NCBI GenBank assembly: GCA_964370395.1
Contig: CAYJIZ010000005.1
Location: forward strand, 58,950-122,949
Length of the DNA: 64,000 bases
Reading direction: 5' to 3'
Origin: JBGUVL01 sp964370395
Lineage (GTDB): Bacteria; Bacillota_I; Bacilli_A; Erysipelotrichales; Erysipelotrichaceae
Below the pieces are notes generated by a model. The model was not told the DNA's origin, did not search any database, and was given only the letters and a program-made list of their open reading frames with translations. Positions 33,647 through 42,713 of the stretch are shown in pieces. The position numbers and the translations under genes were made by a program. Positions within the stretch are counted from its first letter, which is position 1. Each line of letters opens with the position of its first letter.

Positions 33647-34783
33647 ATGAACATTATAATAGCATCGGATTCCTATAAAGGAAGTCTTTCTACGAACGAA
33701 GTTGCAAATCATATAAAAAAAGGAGTACAACGAGTTTACCCAAACGCAAGCTTTGAAGTCATTCCAATGGCTGATGGCGGCGAAGGAACGGTAAATGCAA
33801 TGGTATCCACTTTAGGCGGAAAAATTGAAGAGACCATGGTCTGCGGTCCAGATGGAACACAAATAAAAGCACATTTTGGTATACTCAATAATCAGAAAGC
33901 GATTATTGAGATGGCAAGCGCTTCCGGACTTCCATTAATGAAACAAAAGGACATAATGAATGCAACTACCTATGGAACCGGAGAACTAATCAAAAGAGCG
34001 TTAGATTTGAACTGTAAGCATATTTATATCGGAATCGGGGGAAGTGCAACAAACGATGGTGGAGTTGGTATGGCACAAGCGTTAGGAATTTCTTTTTTAG
34101 ATGAAAACAATAACGAAATTCCAAGAGGAGCAATTCATTTGTCAAAAATCAAAACAATCGATACGCGTAATTTAGATAAAAGGTTAGCAACGATTGAAAT
34201 TACGGTAATGTGCGATGTCAACAATCCGCTATGTGGACCCAATGGTGCTTCCTATGTATATGGGCCTCAAAAAGGAGCCAGTGAAGATATGTTGGAGGTT
34301 TTAGATAGTAATTTACTTCATCTAGCCAACGTTTGCAAAAGACACGAATTTAACGATTTAAAAGATATGCCTGGAGCTGGCGCAGCCGGAGGCCTTGGAT
34401 TTGCACTCGTTACTTTCTTTAATGCAACCATTCGCTCAGGGATAGATTCCGTATTAGAAGCAGCTCACTTTAACGACAAATTAGACTGGGCAGATTTAGT
34501 AATTAGTGGAGAGGGCAGAATTGACGAACAATCATTAAACGGAAAAGTTTGTTATGGTGTTGCTGCACAAGCCTATAAAAAACAAATACCAACCATTGCT
34601 ATCGTCGGTTGTATCGGTGATAACGCAAGATTATTATTCGATCATGGCATAAGTGCAATCGAGAGTTGCATCAACAAACCTTGCTCTTTGGATGACGCCC
34701 TTTTAAATGCCGCTGAAAATGTTGAAGACGCTGCAGAAAGAGCAATGCGATTAATTTCCGTTGGTATTGCATTTAAATTTTAA
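33647..34783 (+). CDS. Glycerate kinase
   Basis: The enzyme phosphorylates D-glycerate using ATP. The 378-residue protein shows the type I (GarK/GlxK) signatures IIIASDSYKGSLS, PMADGGEGTVNA, MASASGLPLM, IGIGGSATNDGGVGMAQALG and GAGAAGGLGFAL. I chose the ATG at 33647 because it is the canonical start and follows GTGAGGTATTTT. It may feed carbon from the neighbouring PTS/aldolase pathway into glycolysis, but glycerate-forming genes are not seen beside it. Confidence 0.92.
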   Translation: MNIIIASDSYKGSLSTNEVANHIKKGVQRVYPNASFEVIPMADGGEGTVNAMVSTLGGKIEETMVCGPDGTQIKAHFGILNNQKAIIEMASASGLPLMKQKDIMNATTYGTGELIKRALDLNCKHIYIGIGGSATNDGGVGMAQALGISFLDENNNEIPRGAIHLSKIKTIDTRNLDKRLATIEITVMCDVNNPLCGPNGASYVYGPQKGASEDMLEVLDSNLLHLANVCKRHEFNDLKDMPGAGAAGGLGFALVTFFNATIRSGIDSVLEAAHFNDKLDWADLVISGEGRIDEQSLNGKVCYGVAAQAYKKQIPTIAIVGCIGDNARLLFDHGISAIESCINKPCSLDDALLNAAENVEDAAERAMRLISVGIAFKF

Positions 34784-34785
34784 AA

Positions 34786-34814
34786 ACAAAAGAAGCGTAA
34801 TCGCTTCTTTTTTA
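34786..34814. terminator. Bidirectional terminator
   Basis: AAAAGAAGCG and CGCTTCTTTT pair around TAAT with flanking A and T runs, between convergent genes. Confidence 0.85.
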
Positions 34815-34817
34815 TTA

Positions 34818-35489
34818 TTAACTTTTTGTTTTTTTCATAAACACGTTGTATAAGGCAACAATCTCATCATCACTCATTACCTCTTTACTTTGTTCATGCA
34901 TTTTCTTTATTGTATCAAACAATTTGTTACGATTAATAAAAGGATATTTTTTCTCTTCTTCTAGTACTATTTCACATTCATCACTAAATACAACGATATT
35001 ATGTTCATTATAATTAGTATTACTAAATTTTTTCCATCGCTGATTAAATTCTTCAATTTCAACAATTGGATCACTTACTTTTCGAATCGATTTATTCACA
35101 ACTTTTGTTTTCTTATCAATAGTTTGTGATTTCACTTCGAACTTTTTATTTTTTTCAATAAATTTCCCTACATAATTCTTACATAAAATGGTATATACCC
35201 CTGATTGTAAGACTATTAATAAATACGCTTGCGGGCTATCCCCTTTTTTTGATTGTGCCATTTGAAAAAAGATTCGGTGCTCTCCAAATTGAGAATGCAA
35301 CCAATTACTCGTCGCTAGACGTTTTAAGCTTTTACGTCTTAAGTTATATTCAAAAAATCCTGAATATATCTCTGTATAAAAGCTTGCCTTAAATAACTTT
35401 CTTGCTCGATACAAACGTACTGCACCTACTGAGACAAAGATCGCGATAAAGCCACTTACTACAAAAAACCACGGATTGCTTGCATCCAT
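34818..35489 (-). CDS. Membrane-anchored protein of unknown function
   Basis: The 223-residue protein has one N-terminal transmembrane helix (WFFVVSGFIAIFVSVGAV) followed by basic cytoplasmic sequence. The segment AYLLIVLQSGVYTILCKNYVGKFIEKN and the later NIVVFSDECEIVLEEE faintly recall the NERD nuclease-related fold, but the acidic catalytic residues of NERD are not evident. It is 13 bases after the aldolase gene and may be the last gene of that PTS operon, although nothing in it suggests sugar metabolism. Confidence 0.5.
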   Translation of the reverse strand: MDASNPWFFVVSGFIAIFVSVGAVRLYRARKLFKASFYTEIYSGFFEYNLRRKSLKRLATSNWLHSQFGEHRIFFQMAQSKKGDSPQAYLLIVLQSGVYTILCKNYVGKFIEKNKKFEVKSQTIDKKTKVVNKSIRKVSDPIVEIEEFNQRWKKFSNTNYNEHNIVVFSDECEIVLEEEKKYPFINRNKLFDTIKKMHEQSKEVMSDDEIVALYNVFMKKTKS

Positions 35490-35502
35490 AAAATTACCTC
35501 CT

Positions 35503-36387
35503 CTAGTCTAATTCAGGACCATCATGTTTTTCAAATGTATAACGATTACTTGAACCGATTAATCGCATATATGCTTTAATGAATTTTTTCATTTCTTCTT
35601 CTAACGCTTCGTTTAACTCCATGTATTGAATCTCTGGTTGCTCTTTCAATATTCTTATCATCGCATCTTTGGTATGATTCATTAAATCTGTACAAACATT
35701 GATTTTATTAATACCATTTGCTACTGCTTTTTGAATATTTGATTCTCCTGCTCCACTACCCCCATGTAAAACAAGTGGCATGTTTAACGTTTCTTTCAAT
35801 TCTTTTAAACGGTTAAAATCTAGCTTTGGCACCATCCCTTTCGGATAACTTCCGTGTGCCGTTCCAATTGCTACCGCTAAGCAATCACAGCGAGTTCGTT
35901 CAACAAATTCTTTTGCTTGTTTCACATTAGTAAAGAAATCTGCATTTTGTCCATCGGCATTTGCAGCTAACCCAACATGACCCAACTCTGCTTCAACCGA
36001 TAATCCTTTTGCATGCGCAATTGCCGCAACAGTTTGCACTCTTCGAACATTTTCTTCAAAATCATAACTAGAAGCATCCACCATAACACTCGAATACCCA
36101 CATTGGATTGTTTCATTAATATCTTCTATGTTCACCCCGTGATCGATATTCAATGCCACTGGTACATTCACTCGATTTGCTAATTTTTTTACCATAGGTG
36201 CTAAAATATAAGGATAGGCATGTGCCTTCATTTGCCTTGGTGAAATATTTAGAATCACTGCCGAATGTTCTTCTTGGGCACTTTCAATACATGCTTTTAC
36301 TTGTTCCATGTTCACAACATTGATTGCCATCACCGCGTAATTATTGTCATGTGCATGCCACAACATTTCTTTCATTGATACGTACAT
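35503..36387 (-). CDS. Class II aldolase of the fructose/tagatose-bisphosphate family, PTS-linked
   Basis: The 294-residue protein is a GatY/KbaY/Fba relative: ALNIDHGVNIEDI and VMVDASSYDFEENVRR provide metal ligands, then GTAHGSYPKG, LVLHGGSGAGESNI and KINVCTDL follow. It is more divergent than the glycolytic copy at 2702-3568, particularly in the C-terminal third. Its place after fructose-type IIA, IIB and IIC genes means it probably cleaves a phosphorylated ketose delivered by that PTS. No kinase to make a bisphosphate is nearby. The sugar is unknown. Confidence 0.82.
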   Translation of the reverse strand: MYVSMKEMLWHAHDNNYAVMAINVVNMEQVKACIESAQEEHSAVILNISPRQMKAHAYPYILAPMVKKLANRVNVPVALNIDHGVNIEDINETIQCGYSSVMVDASSYDFEENVRRVQTVAAIAHAKGLSVEAELGHVGLAANADGQNADFFTNVKQAKEFVERTRCDCLAVAIGTAHGSYPKGMVPKLDFNRLKELKETLNMPLVLHGGSGAGESNIQKAVANGINKINVCTDLMNHTKDAMIRILKEQPEIQYMELNEALEEEMKKFIKAYMRLIGSSNRYTFEKHDGPELD

Positions 36388-36410
36388 AAATTTCTCCTAT
36401 TTTCTAAAAC

Positions 36411-36434
36411 AAAGGATGCCTGATGGCATCCTTA
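36411..36434 (-). other. Intercistronic hairpin
   Basis: On the minus strand AAGGATGCC and GGCATCCTT form a 9-base stem between the IIC and aldolase genes. The following TTGTTTTAG is a poor T run, so it may only attenuate transcription or set differential mRNA stability. Confidence 0.6.
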
Positions 36435-36441
36435 CAAATTT

Positions 36442-37509
36442 TTATTCTTTGCTTTCTTCTACCACTGGTAAAGGTTTTTTCAATAATGCGTAAGTCACTC
36501 CTGTAATAGCTGCACCCATTAACCATAATCCAATAAACAATAATGGATTTGAAGTCATTGGGATAACAAATGCTCCTCCATGAACTGCTGGAGATTCCAA
36601 TGCTAATACCATACATAAACCACCGGTGATACCTCCACCTAGCATACAAGATACAATTACTCGAATTGGATCTTTAACAATATATGGAATTACCGCTTCT
36701 TGAATATAACAGAATGATAACATACATGCTGTTTTTGCATTTTCTCTATCGATATCATCAAATTTCTTTTTACCACCAATCCAAGTTGCAAATGCAATTC
36801 CTAAAGGTGCTGTCATACCTGAACACATTTTTGCCGAAGTTGGAATAAAGAATCCATCCGCATTTAATCCATTCGCTACCATAGCAGTCGCTTTTCCAAT
36901 TGGACCACCCATATCAACACACATTAATGCCCCAATTGCTGCTCCAAACACAAATTTCGATCCTGTATTTAAACTTAATAGGAAGTCTTGCATTGCTGTC
37001 ATAAACGCTGCAATAGGTTGTCCCACGATATAATACATAATTAATCCACCAACTAATGTTGCTACAGTAGGAATAATTAAGATAGGCATAATTCCTTGTA
37101 AGTTTTTAGGTATTGGCCATGTTTTCATCCACATAACTATGTAACCAACTAATAAACCTCCAACTAACCCTCCAACAAATCCAGAGTTAATCGAATTGGC
37201 TAATGCCCCCATTGCTAACCCAGGTGCAATCCCTGGCTTATCTGCCATTGCATAAGCTGTAAACGCTGCAACTGTTGGTACAATAAATTGCCATAGGTTT
37301 GATCCTACTAAATAAATTGCTTTTGCCAGTGTATCGATTGTTTCCATTTCCGCACCGATGTTGTATCCTCCCATCATCTTTGCGATTGCTTGTAAAACTC
37401 CACCACCAACAATTACTGGAATCATATATGAAATTCCTGTCATTACAGAATCTTTAATAAACGATCCCTGACTTTTTTTCTTTGCATTCTTTCTTACTAA
37501 TTCTGCCAT
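36442..37509 (-). CDS. PTS fructose-family IIC permease
   Basis: The 355-residue membrane protein carries about nine or ten hydrophobic helices and the fructose-IIC features GISYMIPVIVGGGVLQAIA, NSINSGFVGGLVGGLLVGY, CVDMGGPIGKATAM and PLGIAFATWI. It moves and phosphorylates a sugar with the IIB and IIA genes just upstream. IIB stops one base before IIC starts. The sugar is not revealed by sequence. Confidence 0.9.
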   Translation of the reverse strand: MAELVRKNAKKKSQGSFIKDSVMTGISYMIPVIVGGGVLQAIAKMMGGYNIGAEMETIDTLAKAIYLVGSNLWQFIVPTVAAFTAYAMADKPGIAPGLAMGALANSINSGFVGGLVGGLLVGYIVMWMKTWPIPKNLQGIMPILIIPTVATLVGGLIMYYIVGQPIAAFMTAMQDFLLSLNTGSKFVFGAAIGALMCVDMGGPIGKATAMVANGLNADGFFIPTSAKMCSGMTAPLGIAFATWIGGKKKFDDIDRENAKTACMLSFCYIQEAVIPYIVKDPIRVIVSCMLGGGITGGLCMVLALESPAVHGGAFVIPMTSNPLLFIGLWLMGAAITGVTYALLKKPLPVVEESKE

Positions 37510-37510
37510 A

Positions 37511-37819
37511 CTAACCTAGTGCCTCCAATAATTCCGCAACAATTCCATCTGGATCTTTTACTGCTTCCTGTACTGCAACTGTCATCGTAGGTACATCTTC
37601 AAAACGTTCTTTATTTTTAATACGAATATCACTTGCAATAATTGCTGCATCTGCTCTCTTTAAATCTTCTAAAGTAATTTCATTTTCTAACCCTTGCGCT
37701 CCCTGTGTTTCCACCTTTGCTTCATGACCAGCTTTAATAATTGCTTTTTCAATATTAGCTGCTGCCATATACGTATGTGCAATCCCTACAGGACACGCTG
37801 TAACACAAACTATAAACAT
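37511..37819 (-). CDS. PTS fructose-family IIB
   Basis: The 102-residue protein has the phosphorylated cysteine in CVTACPVGIAHTYMAA near residue 9 and the segment KVETQGAQGLENEIT, typical of fructose-type IIB domains. It receives phosphate from the IIA protein encoded 5 bases upstream and passes it to the sugar via IIC. Confidence 0.92.
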   Translation of the reverse strand: MFIVCVTACPVGIAHTYMAAANIEKAIIKAGHEAKVETQGAQGLENEITLEDLKRADAAIIASDIRIKNKERFEDVPTMTVAVQEAVKDPDGIVAELLEALG

Positions 37820-37824
37820 ACTCT

Positions 37825-38280
37825 CTATTCTCCTTTCAATTCAAATGTCTTTTTAATATCTTCAACGGATTTTGCTTCTAGTAGGCCTTTTCTAAAATCA
37901 TCATCCATCAAATCCTTTGCAAGCTGCGATAACATTTTCAAATGTACGTTATCCGCAGAATTTGGTGCTGCCAACATAATAATATAATTAACTGGCTTCT
38001 CATCCAACGATCCCCATTCTATTTCATTTTTCAATCTCACTAAGGTAAAGGCTGCTTCATCTACTACGGAACTTCTACAATGTGGAATAGCTATTCCCAT
38101 TCCAATACCCGTAGAAAATTCTTCTTCTCTTTCAAACACTCCTTCGACATACTTTTCAACGTTCGAAATTTTATTTGCGTTATATAGTAATTCAGCAACT
38201 TTTTGTATCGCTTCTTCTTTTGAATCAGCAACAAAGTCAAATCGAATTAAATTTTCATCAATCATTTTACTCAAATTCAT
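37825..38280 (-). CDS. PTS fructose-family IIA
   Basis: The 151-residue protein is a PtsN/FruA-type IIA domain with the phosphorylated histidine in GMGIAIPHCRS (His67). It leads the four-gene PTS-aldolase operon. CGGAGGGGATTAT precedes the ATG at 38280; the frame extends to 38322. The operon's promoter and a TTGCACTA operator lie upstream at 38338-38394. Confidence 0.9.
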   Translation of the reverse strand: MNLSKMIDENLIRFDFVADSKEEAIQKVAELLYNANKISNVEKYVEGVFEREEEFSTGIGMGIAIPHCRSSVVDEAAFTLVRLKNEIEWGSLDEKPVNYIIMLAAPNSADNVHLKMLSQLAKDLMDDDFRKGLLEAKSVEDIKKTFELKGE

Positions 38281-38375
38281 ATAATCCCCTCCGAAATCAA
38301 TCATCATGTAGCTCGAACCCACCTTAACTACACCTAAAGAATAACAAACCTTTTTTATTTCAACAAATCAATTTA

Positions 38376-38394
38376 TTGCACTATGTTAGTGCAA
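38376..38394. promoter_or_regulatory. TTGCACTA operator, copy 1 (PTS operon)
   Basis: This is a perfect palindrome, TTGCACTA-TGT-TAGTGCAA. Its centre lies 42 bases upstream of the PTS -10 element. Confidence 0.75.
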
Positions 38395-38520
38395 CAATTG
38401 TTGAAAACAACCAAAAATGTATGCGTTTACACTATGATACTATCTTTTTTCTAACAATTCCTCTTAATTTATAAATAGTAATATGTTTTCTCACCTATTT
38501 TAAGTGTTTTTATTAACATC

Positions 38521-38539
38521 TAACACTAACTTAGTGCAA
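38521..38539. promoter_or_regulatory. TTGCACTA operator, copy 2 (alcohol dehydrogenase)
   Basis: The site reads TAACACTA-ACT-TAGTGCAA. Its centre lies 42 bases upstream of the TATAAT of the dehydrogenase gene. Confidence 0.7.
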
Positions 38540-38622
38540 TCTATTAATTATTTATTTTTCCTCTTTCTAATTATAATAAGGATATGAAATGAAACAAATT
38601 CATTAGAAAGAGAGGTAACATA

Positions 38623-39810
38623 ATGGAAAATTTCGAATTTCATAGTCCTACCAAAGTTATCTTTGGTAAAGATGCAGAAAGTAGAGTAGGGGAAGAAATT
38701 GCAGCAAGAGGATTTAAAAAAGTACTAATTCATTTTGGTGGAACCTATTTAATCGAAAATGGAGTATTAGACAAAATTCATAAAAGTTTAGAAGCTTCCG
38801 GACTTGCATATGTAGACATGGGAGGAGTGGTTCCTAACCCAAGACTATCTTTAGCAATCGAAGGAGTCGAACTATGTAAAAAAGAAGGTGTCGATTTCAT
38901 CTTAGGAGTTGGAGGAGGGAGCGCTATCGATTCCTCAAAGGCGATCGCCTATGGACTCGCAAACGACTTCGATTTAGAAGATTTATTTTTAGGAAAGGTC
39001 ACAACGACAAACATTGCTCCCATTGGTTGCATTACAACAATTGCGGCAACTGGTTCAGAGACAAGTAACTCTACTGTAGTTACGATTGAAACAGAGGATC
39101 AAGGAGTATTAAAACGCTCTTATAATCACGATTGTGCTAGACCGCTTTTTGCTGTAATGAATCCAGAATTAACTTATACTTTGCCAACTTACCAAAGTGC
39201 TAGTGGGGCAGCAGATATTATGATGCATACATTAGAGCGATACATCACACAAGCAAAAAACGTTGAATTAAGTGATCGTATTAGCGAGGGTTTATTAGTC
39301 ACTGTTAGAGAAGCCGCTCTAAAAGTTTTAAAAAATCCATTTGATTATGAAGCAAGAGCTAATTTAATGTGGGCAGGGAGTTTATCTCACAATGGATTAA
39401 CTGGAACAGGAAGAATTAATGATTTCCCTGTACACAAACTAGGGCACGAATTAAGCGCTATGTTTGATGCTACACACGGTGCTAGTTTAACTGCCACATG
39501 GTCTACTTGGGCTAAGACAGTTTATAAAAGTAATCCAGCAAGATTTGCTCGCTTTGCTGTAAAAGTGTTCAATGTTGAAGAAAACTTTGATGATGTTGAA
39601 GAAACAGCATTAAGAGGAATTGAAGCGTGGGATGATTGGTGCAAGAAAATTGGAATGCCAACTACTTTAACTGAATTAGGTTGTGTTCCAAACGAAGAAC
39701 AAATTAAAGAAATGAGTGAAAAAGCTGCAGCAACTGGAAACGGTGTTATTTGCTTATTTCATCCATTGAACAAAGATGACATTATCGAAATTTATAAAAA
39801 AGCATTATAA
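38623..39810 (+). CDS. Iron-containing alcohol dehydrogenase (butanol dehydrogenase-like)
   Basis: The 395-residue protein matches the NAD(P)H-dependent BDH/YqhD branch of iron alcohol dehydrogenases. It has GVGGGSAIDSSKAIAYG for the nucleotide, TIAATGSETSNSTV, and metal ligands in GAADIMMHTLERYI and HKLGHELSAMFDATHG. It would interconvert an aldehyde and an alcohol, possibly disposing of NADH from the neighbouring pathway. GAGAGGTAACATA precedes the ATG. It is monocistronic and controlled by a TTGCACTA site. Confidence 0.92.
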   Translation: MENFEFHSPTKVIFGKDAESRVGEEIAARGFKKVLIHFGGTYLIENGVLDKIHKSLEASGLAYVDMGGVVPNPRLSLAIEGVELCKKEGVDFILGVGGGSAIDSSKAIAYGLANDFDLEDLFLGKVTTTNIAPIGCITTIAATGSETSNSTVVTIETEDQGVLKRSYNHDCARPLFAVMNPELTYTLPTYQSASGAADIMMHTLERYITQAKNVELSDRISEGLLVTVREAALKVLKNPFDYEARANLMWAGSLSHNGLTGTGRINDFPVHKLGHELSAMFDATHGASLTATWSTWAKTVYKSNPARFARFAVKVFNVEENFDDVEETALRGIEAWDDWCKKIGMPTTLTELGCVPNEEQIKEMSEKAAATGNGVICLFHPLNKDDIIEIYKKAL

Positions 39811-39838
39811 AAAAAGTGAAGCCTAGCTTCACTTTTTA
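39811..39838. terminator. Bidirectional terminator
   Basis: AAAAAGTGAAGC and GCTTCACTTTTT pair perfectly around CTA, between the convergent dehydrogenase and MFS genes. Confidence 0.9.
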
Positions 39839-41028
39839 AATGTCTGATATAACATTGATAATCCAAACGCACATACAGAAAAACAAAACAACACACAATA
39901 CGGCAAAATATAATTATGATTTATCATTTGTAGCATTCCAACCAAAGTAGGTACACACGACAATACCATCGTGCCTATATTCGTAATTGCAAAATTTAAA
40001 GAAAAGTATTTGTCTCCATAGAGATCTCTTATCAAAATAGGGGCTATACTGGAGCTTCCTCCATAACAGAGTAAAGCAATAACGCAACCAATCGTAAATA
40101 TCGCTATATTAGTTAACAACAAAGAAACAACAATGCATAGCGTTGCTAACAAAATTAAGACACCTAGTCTTTTTAGCACAATGTATCCACCTTTGCGATC
40201 AAAAACAAATCCCCAAAAGATTCTACCAATACCATTAAACAAACAAATGAAACTAACTAGCCAGGCACTTTTTGCTGCATTCAACAACAAATCTTCCTGT
40301 AAAGTAATGGCAGCATGATTAATAAGTGATATCCCCACACCACCAATTAAGATATACAATAAAACAAAAACATAATACTGTTTCATTTTCAAAATGTTGA
40401 GCGGACGATATTCTTTTTGCTTTTTTGTCGTACTTTGTTTCATTGGCAAGTATTTCAGATCGGCATTACTAGGCTTTTGTAAAGTAAAAGCATTAATGAA
40501 AACTATAACAAATGACAAAATCGCCAAAATAGTAAATACCTCTTTCCAACCAAAATGCGTTACTCCATATTCACATAATGGTCCAAATAAGGTCGTGCTC
40601 ATTGCGAAACCCATTAATAATATTCCTGTTGCCAATCCTGGTTTATCTTGAAAATAAAGAGGAATGATACTTATCACAACATTATAAACACAGCCGATGG
40701 AAAGTCCTACGCAACAACTATACAGTATGTATAATTGCCAAGCATGACTAATTAAAGTTGTTGAATAAAAACCAAAACCAATTAAAAAGGACGATATAAG
40801 CAACAATAACTTCGGCGATATTTTTTGTTGAAGAACCCCCGCAAGCAACGAACCTAATGAAAAAAAGACAAAACACAGAGTAAAAGCTAACGAGGTTTCC
40901 GTTCTTGTAAAACCAAGATCACTTTCGATAGCAACAACAAATAATGAAAAAGCATAAGCGATACCCATAAATAACAACAACAGCACACTTATACTTAAAA
41001 AAATCCAACGTTTTTTCATCACAGACAT
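39829..41028 (-). CDS. MFS transporter, oxalate/formate antiporter-like (OFA)
   Basis: The 399-residue protein has twelve hydrophobic segments. It opens with SLFVVAIESDLGFTRTETSLAFTL, then shows the OFA-type signature SIGCVYNVVISIIPLYFQDKPGLATGILLMGFAMS. OFA relatives exchange small carboxylates. GGGGGATTGTT precedes the ATG. Its promoter shows TATTGT (41053-41058), with a TTGCACTA operator 42 bases further upstream, placing it in the same regulon as the PTS and dehydrogenase genes. Confidence 0.85.
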   Translation of the reverse strand: MSVMKKRWIFLSISVLLLLFMGIAYAFSLFVVAIESDLGFTRTETSLAFTLCFVFFSLGSLLAGVLQQKISPKLLLLISSFLIGFGFYSTTLISHAWQLYILYSCCVGLSIGCVYNVVISIIPLYFQDKPGLATGILLMGFAMSTTLFGPLCEYGVTHFGWKEVFTILAILSFVIVFINAFTLQKPSNADLKYLPMKQSTTKKQKEYRPLNILKMKQYYVFVLLYILIGGVGISLINHAAITLQEDLLLNAAKSAWLVSFICLFNGIGRIFWGFVFDRKGGYIVLKRLGVLILLATLCIVVSLLLTNIAIFTIGCVIALLCYGGSSSIAPILIRDLYGDKYFSLNFAITNIGTMVLSCVPTLVGMLQMINHNYILPYCVLFCFSVCAFGLSMLYQTFKK

Positions 41029-41090
41029 AACAATCCCCCAATTACTAATTAAACAATACCACTTTAAGACAAATACGAAAATTCATTCAT

Positions 41091-41109
41091 TTGCACTAGT
41101 CTAGTGAAT
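41091..41109. promoter_or_regulatory. TTGCACTA operator, copy 3 (MFS gene)
   Basis: The site reads TTGCACTA-GTC-TAGTGAAT. Its centre is 42 bases upstream of the TATTGT -10 of the MFS gene on the minus strand. Confidence 0.7.
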
Positions 41110-41126
41110 GCGCTTAAGATAGCGAC

Positions 41127-41145
41127 TAACACTAAATTGGTGCAA
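41127..41145. promoter_or_regulatory. TTGCACTA operator, copy 4 (AEC gene)
   Basis: The site reads TAACACTA-AAT-TGGTGCAA. Its centre is 41 bases upstream of the TATAAT (41177-41182) of the plus-strand AEC gene. Confidence 0.65.
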
Positions 41146-41203
41146 ATCTATAAATTTATAATATCTTTAATCAAGGTATAATAAATATCATAAAGGAGTT
41201 ATT

Positions 41204-42109
41204 ATGATTACAACACTATTAAAATCTGTAAGCTTAATTGCGATTATTGCATTAGGCTATACTCTAAAAAGAATTCATTTATTCAACAAAAACGACTTTC
41301 AGACCATTTCAAAAATTATTCTTTATTTATCGCTTCCCTGCGCTATTATTTCCAAACTAAATGGACTTCGTTTCTCTTATCAACTATTATGGCTGTCACT
41401 ACTTGCTTTTCTATTCAATGTTGTATTGATTATCGTTGCCTATTTTTGTAGTCACAACACCAAACAAAAACAATTCAATATCGTTAACTTAAGTGGATTA
41501 AACATTGGAAATTTTACTCTTCCTTTTATTTCCTATTTTATGGGTCCAAATGCCGTATTACTTACCTGCTTGTTAGATAGCGGAAACTCCATCATCAGTT
41601 TAGGTGGTAATTTTGCGATAGCCAAAACCCTTTCTGATAAGAGCGATCAAAATATACTGATCCAAATTACAAGCCGTATATTTAAAAGCGTTCCTATCTT
41701 GAGCTACCTCATTATGTTTTTACTTTCTTTTTTACAAATTTCATTAAGTGAACAATTCATTTCAATCACGACACTCATCGGTTCTTCTAACACGTTTTTA
41801 TCCATGTTGATGATTGGCATTGTTCTTGAATTCGTGTTATCTCGAAAACAAATAAAAACAATCATCAAAATTCTCTTCCTCCGTTACGCAATCTCATTTT
41901 TATTTAGTTTATTTGTCTATTACCTACTTCCATTCTCACTTGATATAAAACAAGTCATCATCATTGTATTATTTTCACCAATTGCAGGAATGGCTTGTTT
42001 GTATACTTCTCAGTTAAAAAACGACAGTGGTTTATCAGCTACTTTGAATTCGCTATCAATCATTATTTCTATTCTTATTATGTCTGTTTTAATTGTCTGT
42101 TTTCAATAA
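41204..42109 (+). CDS. AEC-family transporter
   Basis: The 301-residue membrane protein begins with ALGYTLKRIHLFNKNDFQTISKIILYLSLPCAIISK, the usual first bundle of auxin-efflux-type carriers. It has about ten hydrophobic helices, including GLNIGNFTLPFISYFMGP. Its divergence from an OFA-type carrier and control by a TTGCACTA site suggest transport of an organic acid made or used by this island. AAAGGAGTTATT precedes the ATG. Confidence 0.82.
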   Translation: MITTLLKSVSLIAIIALGYTLKRIHLFNKNDFQTISKIILYLSLPCAIISKLNGLRFSYQLLWLSLLAFLFNVVLIIVAYFCSHNTKQKQFNIVNLSGLNIGNFTLPFISYFMGPNAVLLTCLLDSGNSIISLGGNFAIAKTLSDKSDQNILIQITSRIFKSVPILSYLIMFLLSFLQISLSEQFISITTLIGSSNTFLSMLMIGIVLEFVLSRKQIKTIIKILFLRYAISFLFSLFVYYLLPFSLDIKQVIIIVLFSPIAGMACLYTSQLKNDSGLSATLNSLSIIISILIMSVLIVCFQ

Positions 42110-42139
42110 AAAAACGCATCGGTTAGATGCGATTTTTTT
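42108..42139. terminator. Bidirectional terminator
   Basis: AAAAAACGCATC and GATGCGATTTTTTT pair around GGTTA, between the convergent AEC and IIB genes. Confidence 0.85.
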
Positions 42140-42140
42140 A

Positions 42141-42617
42141 TTATTTGAATAACTTGTTTAAATCTTCTGCTGCAATATCTGGAACACGTTTAATTTCTAA
42201 TTCTACTCCTAATTCTTGCAATTTTCTAAATGCAGCAACATCTGCATCGTCAACAGCAACAGTAGTTGCTACTTGACGTTTTCCTTCTGCCATATGCATA
42301 TTACCAATGTTTACTTTTTTAATTGGTACTCCACCTTCTACTAAACGTAATACGTCTTGTGGATTTTCACAAATGATAAAGATTTTTTGTGCATCACTTG
42401 CTTTATCAATTACATCGATTGTTTTTTGAATTGAGAAGTATCTTGTTTGTGCATATGATGGTGCAGCCATGTTCATTAGACCTTGTCTAAATTCGTCATT
42501 CGCTACTTCGTCATTCGCAACAAGCAATAAGTTAACACCAAGAACACCAGACCACATTGTAGCCACTTGTCCATGAATTAATCGATTATCAATTCTTGTT
42601 AAGATTATATTAGGCAT
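42141..42617 (-). CDS. Orphan PTS mannose/fructose/sorbose-family IIB
   Basis: The 158-residue protein starts NIILTRIDNRLIHGQVATMW, with the phosphorylated histidine of mannose-class IIB domains (His15), and ends in the usual helical region. IIA, IIC and IID partners are absent. It is about 100 bases downstream of the PRD activator gene. It may phosphorylate or dephosphorylate that regulator instead of carrying a sugar, an inference from its orphan position. GGAGGGTATAGT precedes the ATG. Confidence 0.88.
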   Translation of the reverse strand: MPNIILTRIDNRLIHGQVATMWSGVLGVNLLLVANDEVANDEFRQGLMNMAAPSYAQTRYFSIQKTIDVIDKASDAQKIFIICENPQDVLRLVEGGVPIKKVNIGNMHMAEGKRQVATTVAVDDADVAAFRKLQELGVELEIKRVPDIAAEDLNKLFK

Positions 42618-42713
42618 ACTATACCCTCCTTAGTTTATATTCTTATTATAGCACTAATTTACCTAATTATTTCAAGTATATTACACAAAAAACAAACGTC
42701 TTTTTTTATTGGT

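Larger units (their letters stand above)
38281..38622. other. Divergent control region between the PTS operon and the alcohol dehydrogenase
   Basis: The 342-base region has two TTGCACTA-type operators (38376-38394 and 38521-38539). On the minus strand TTGTTG (38361-38366) and TATTCT (38338-38343) serve the PTS. On the plus strand TATAAT (38572-38577), without a recognisable -35, serves the dehydrogenase. At 38418-38431, TGTATGCGTTTACA is one mismatch from a catabolite-responsive element and may allow CcpA control of either side. Confidence 0.6.

Noticed and set aside
36404..36649. 81-codon minus-strand frame overlapping the IIC gene
   Set aside because: It is out of frame with a clear IIC gene and includes an intercistronic hairpin; no product is recognised.
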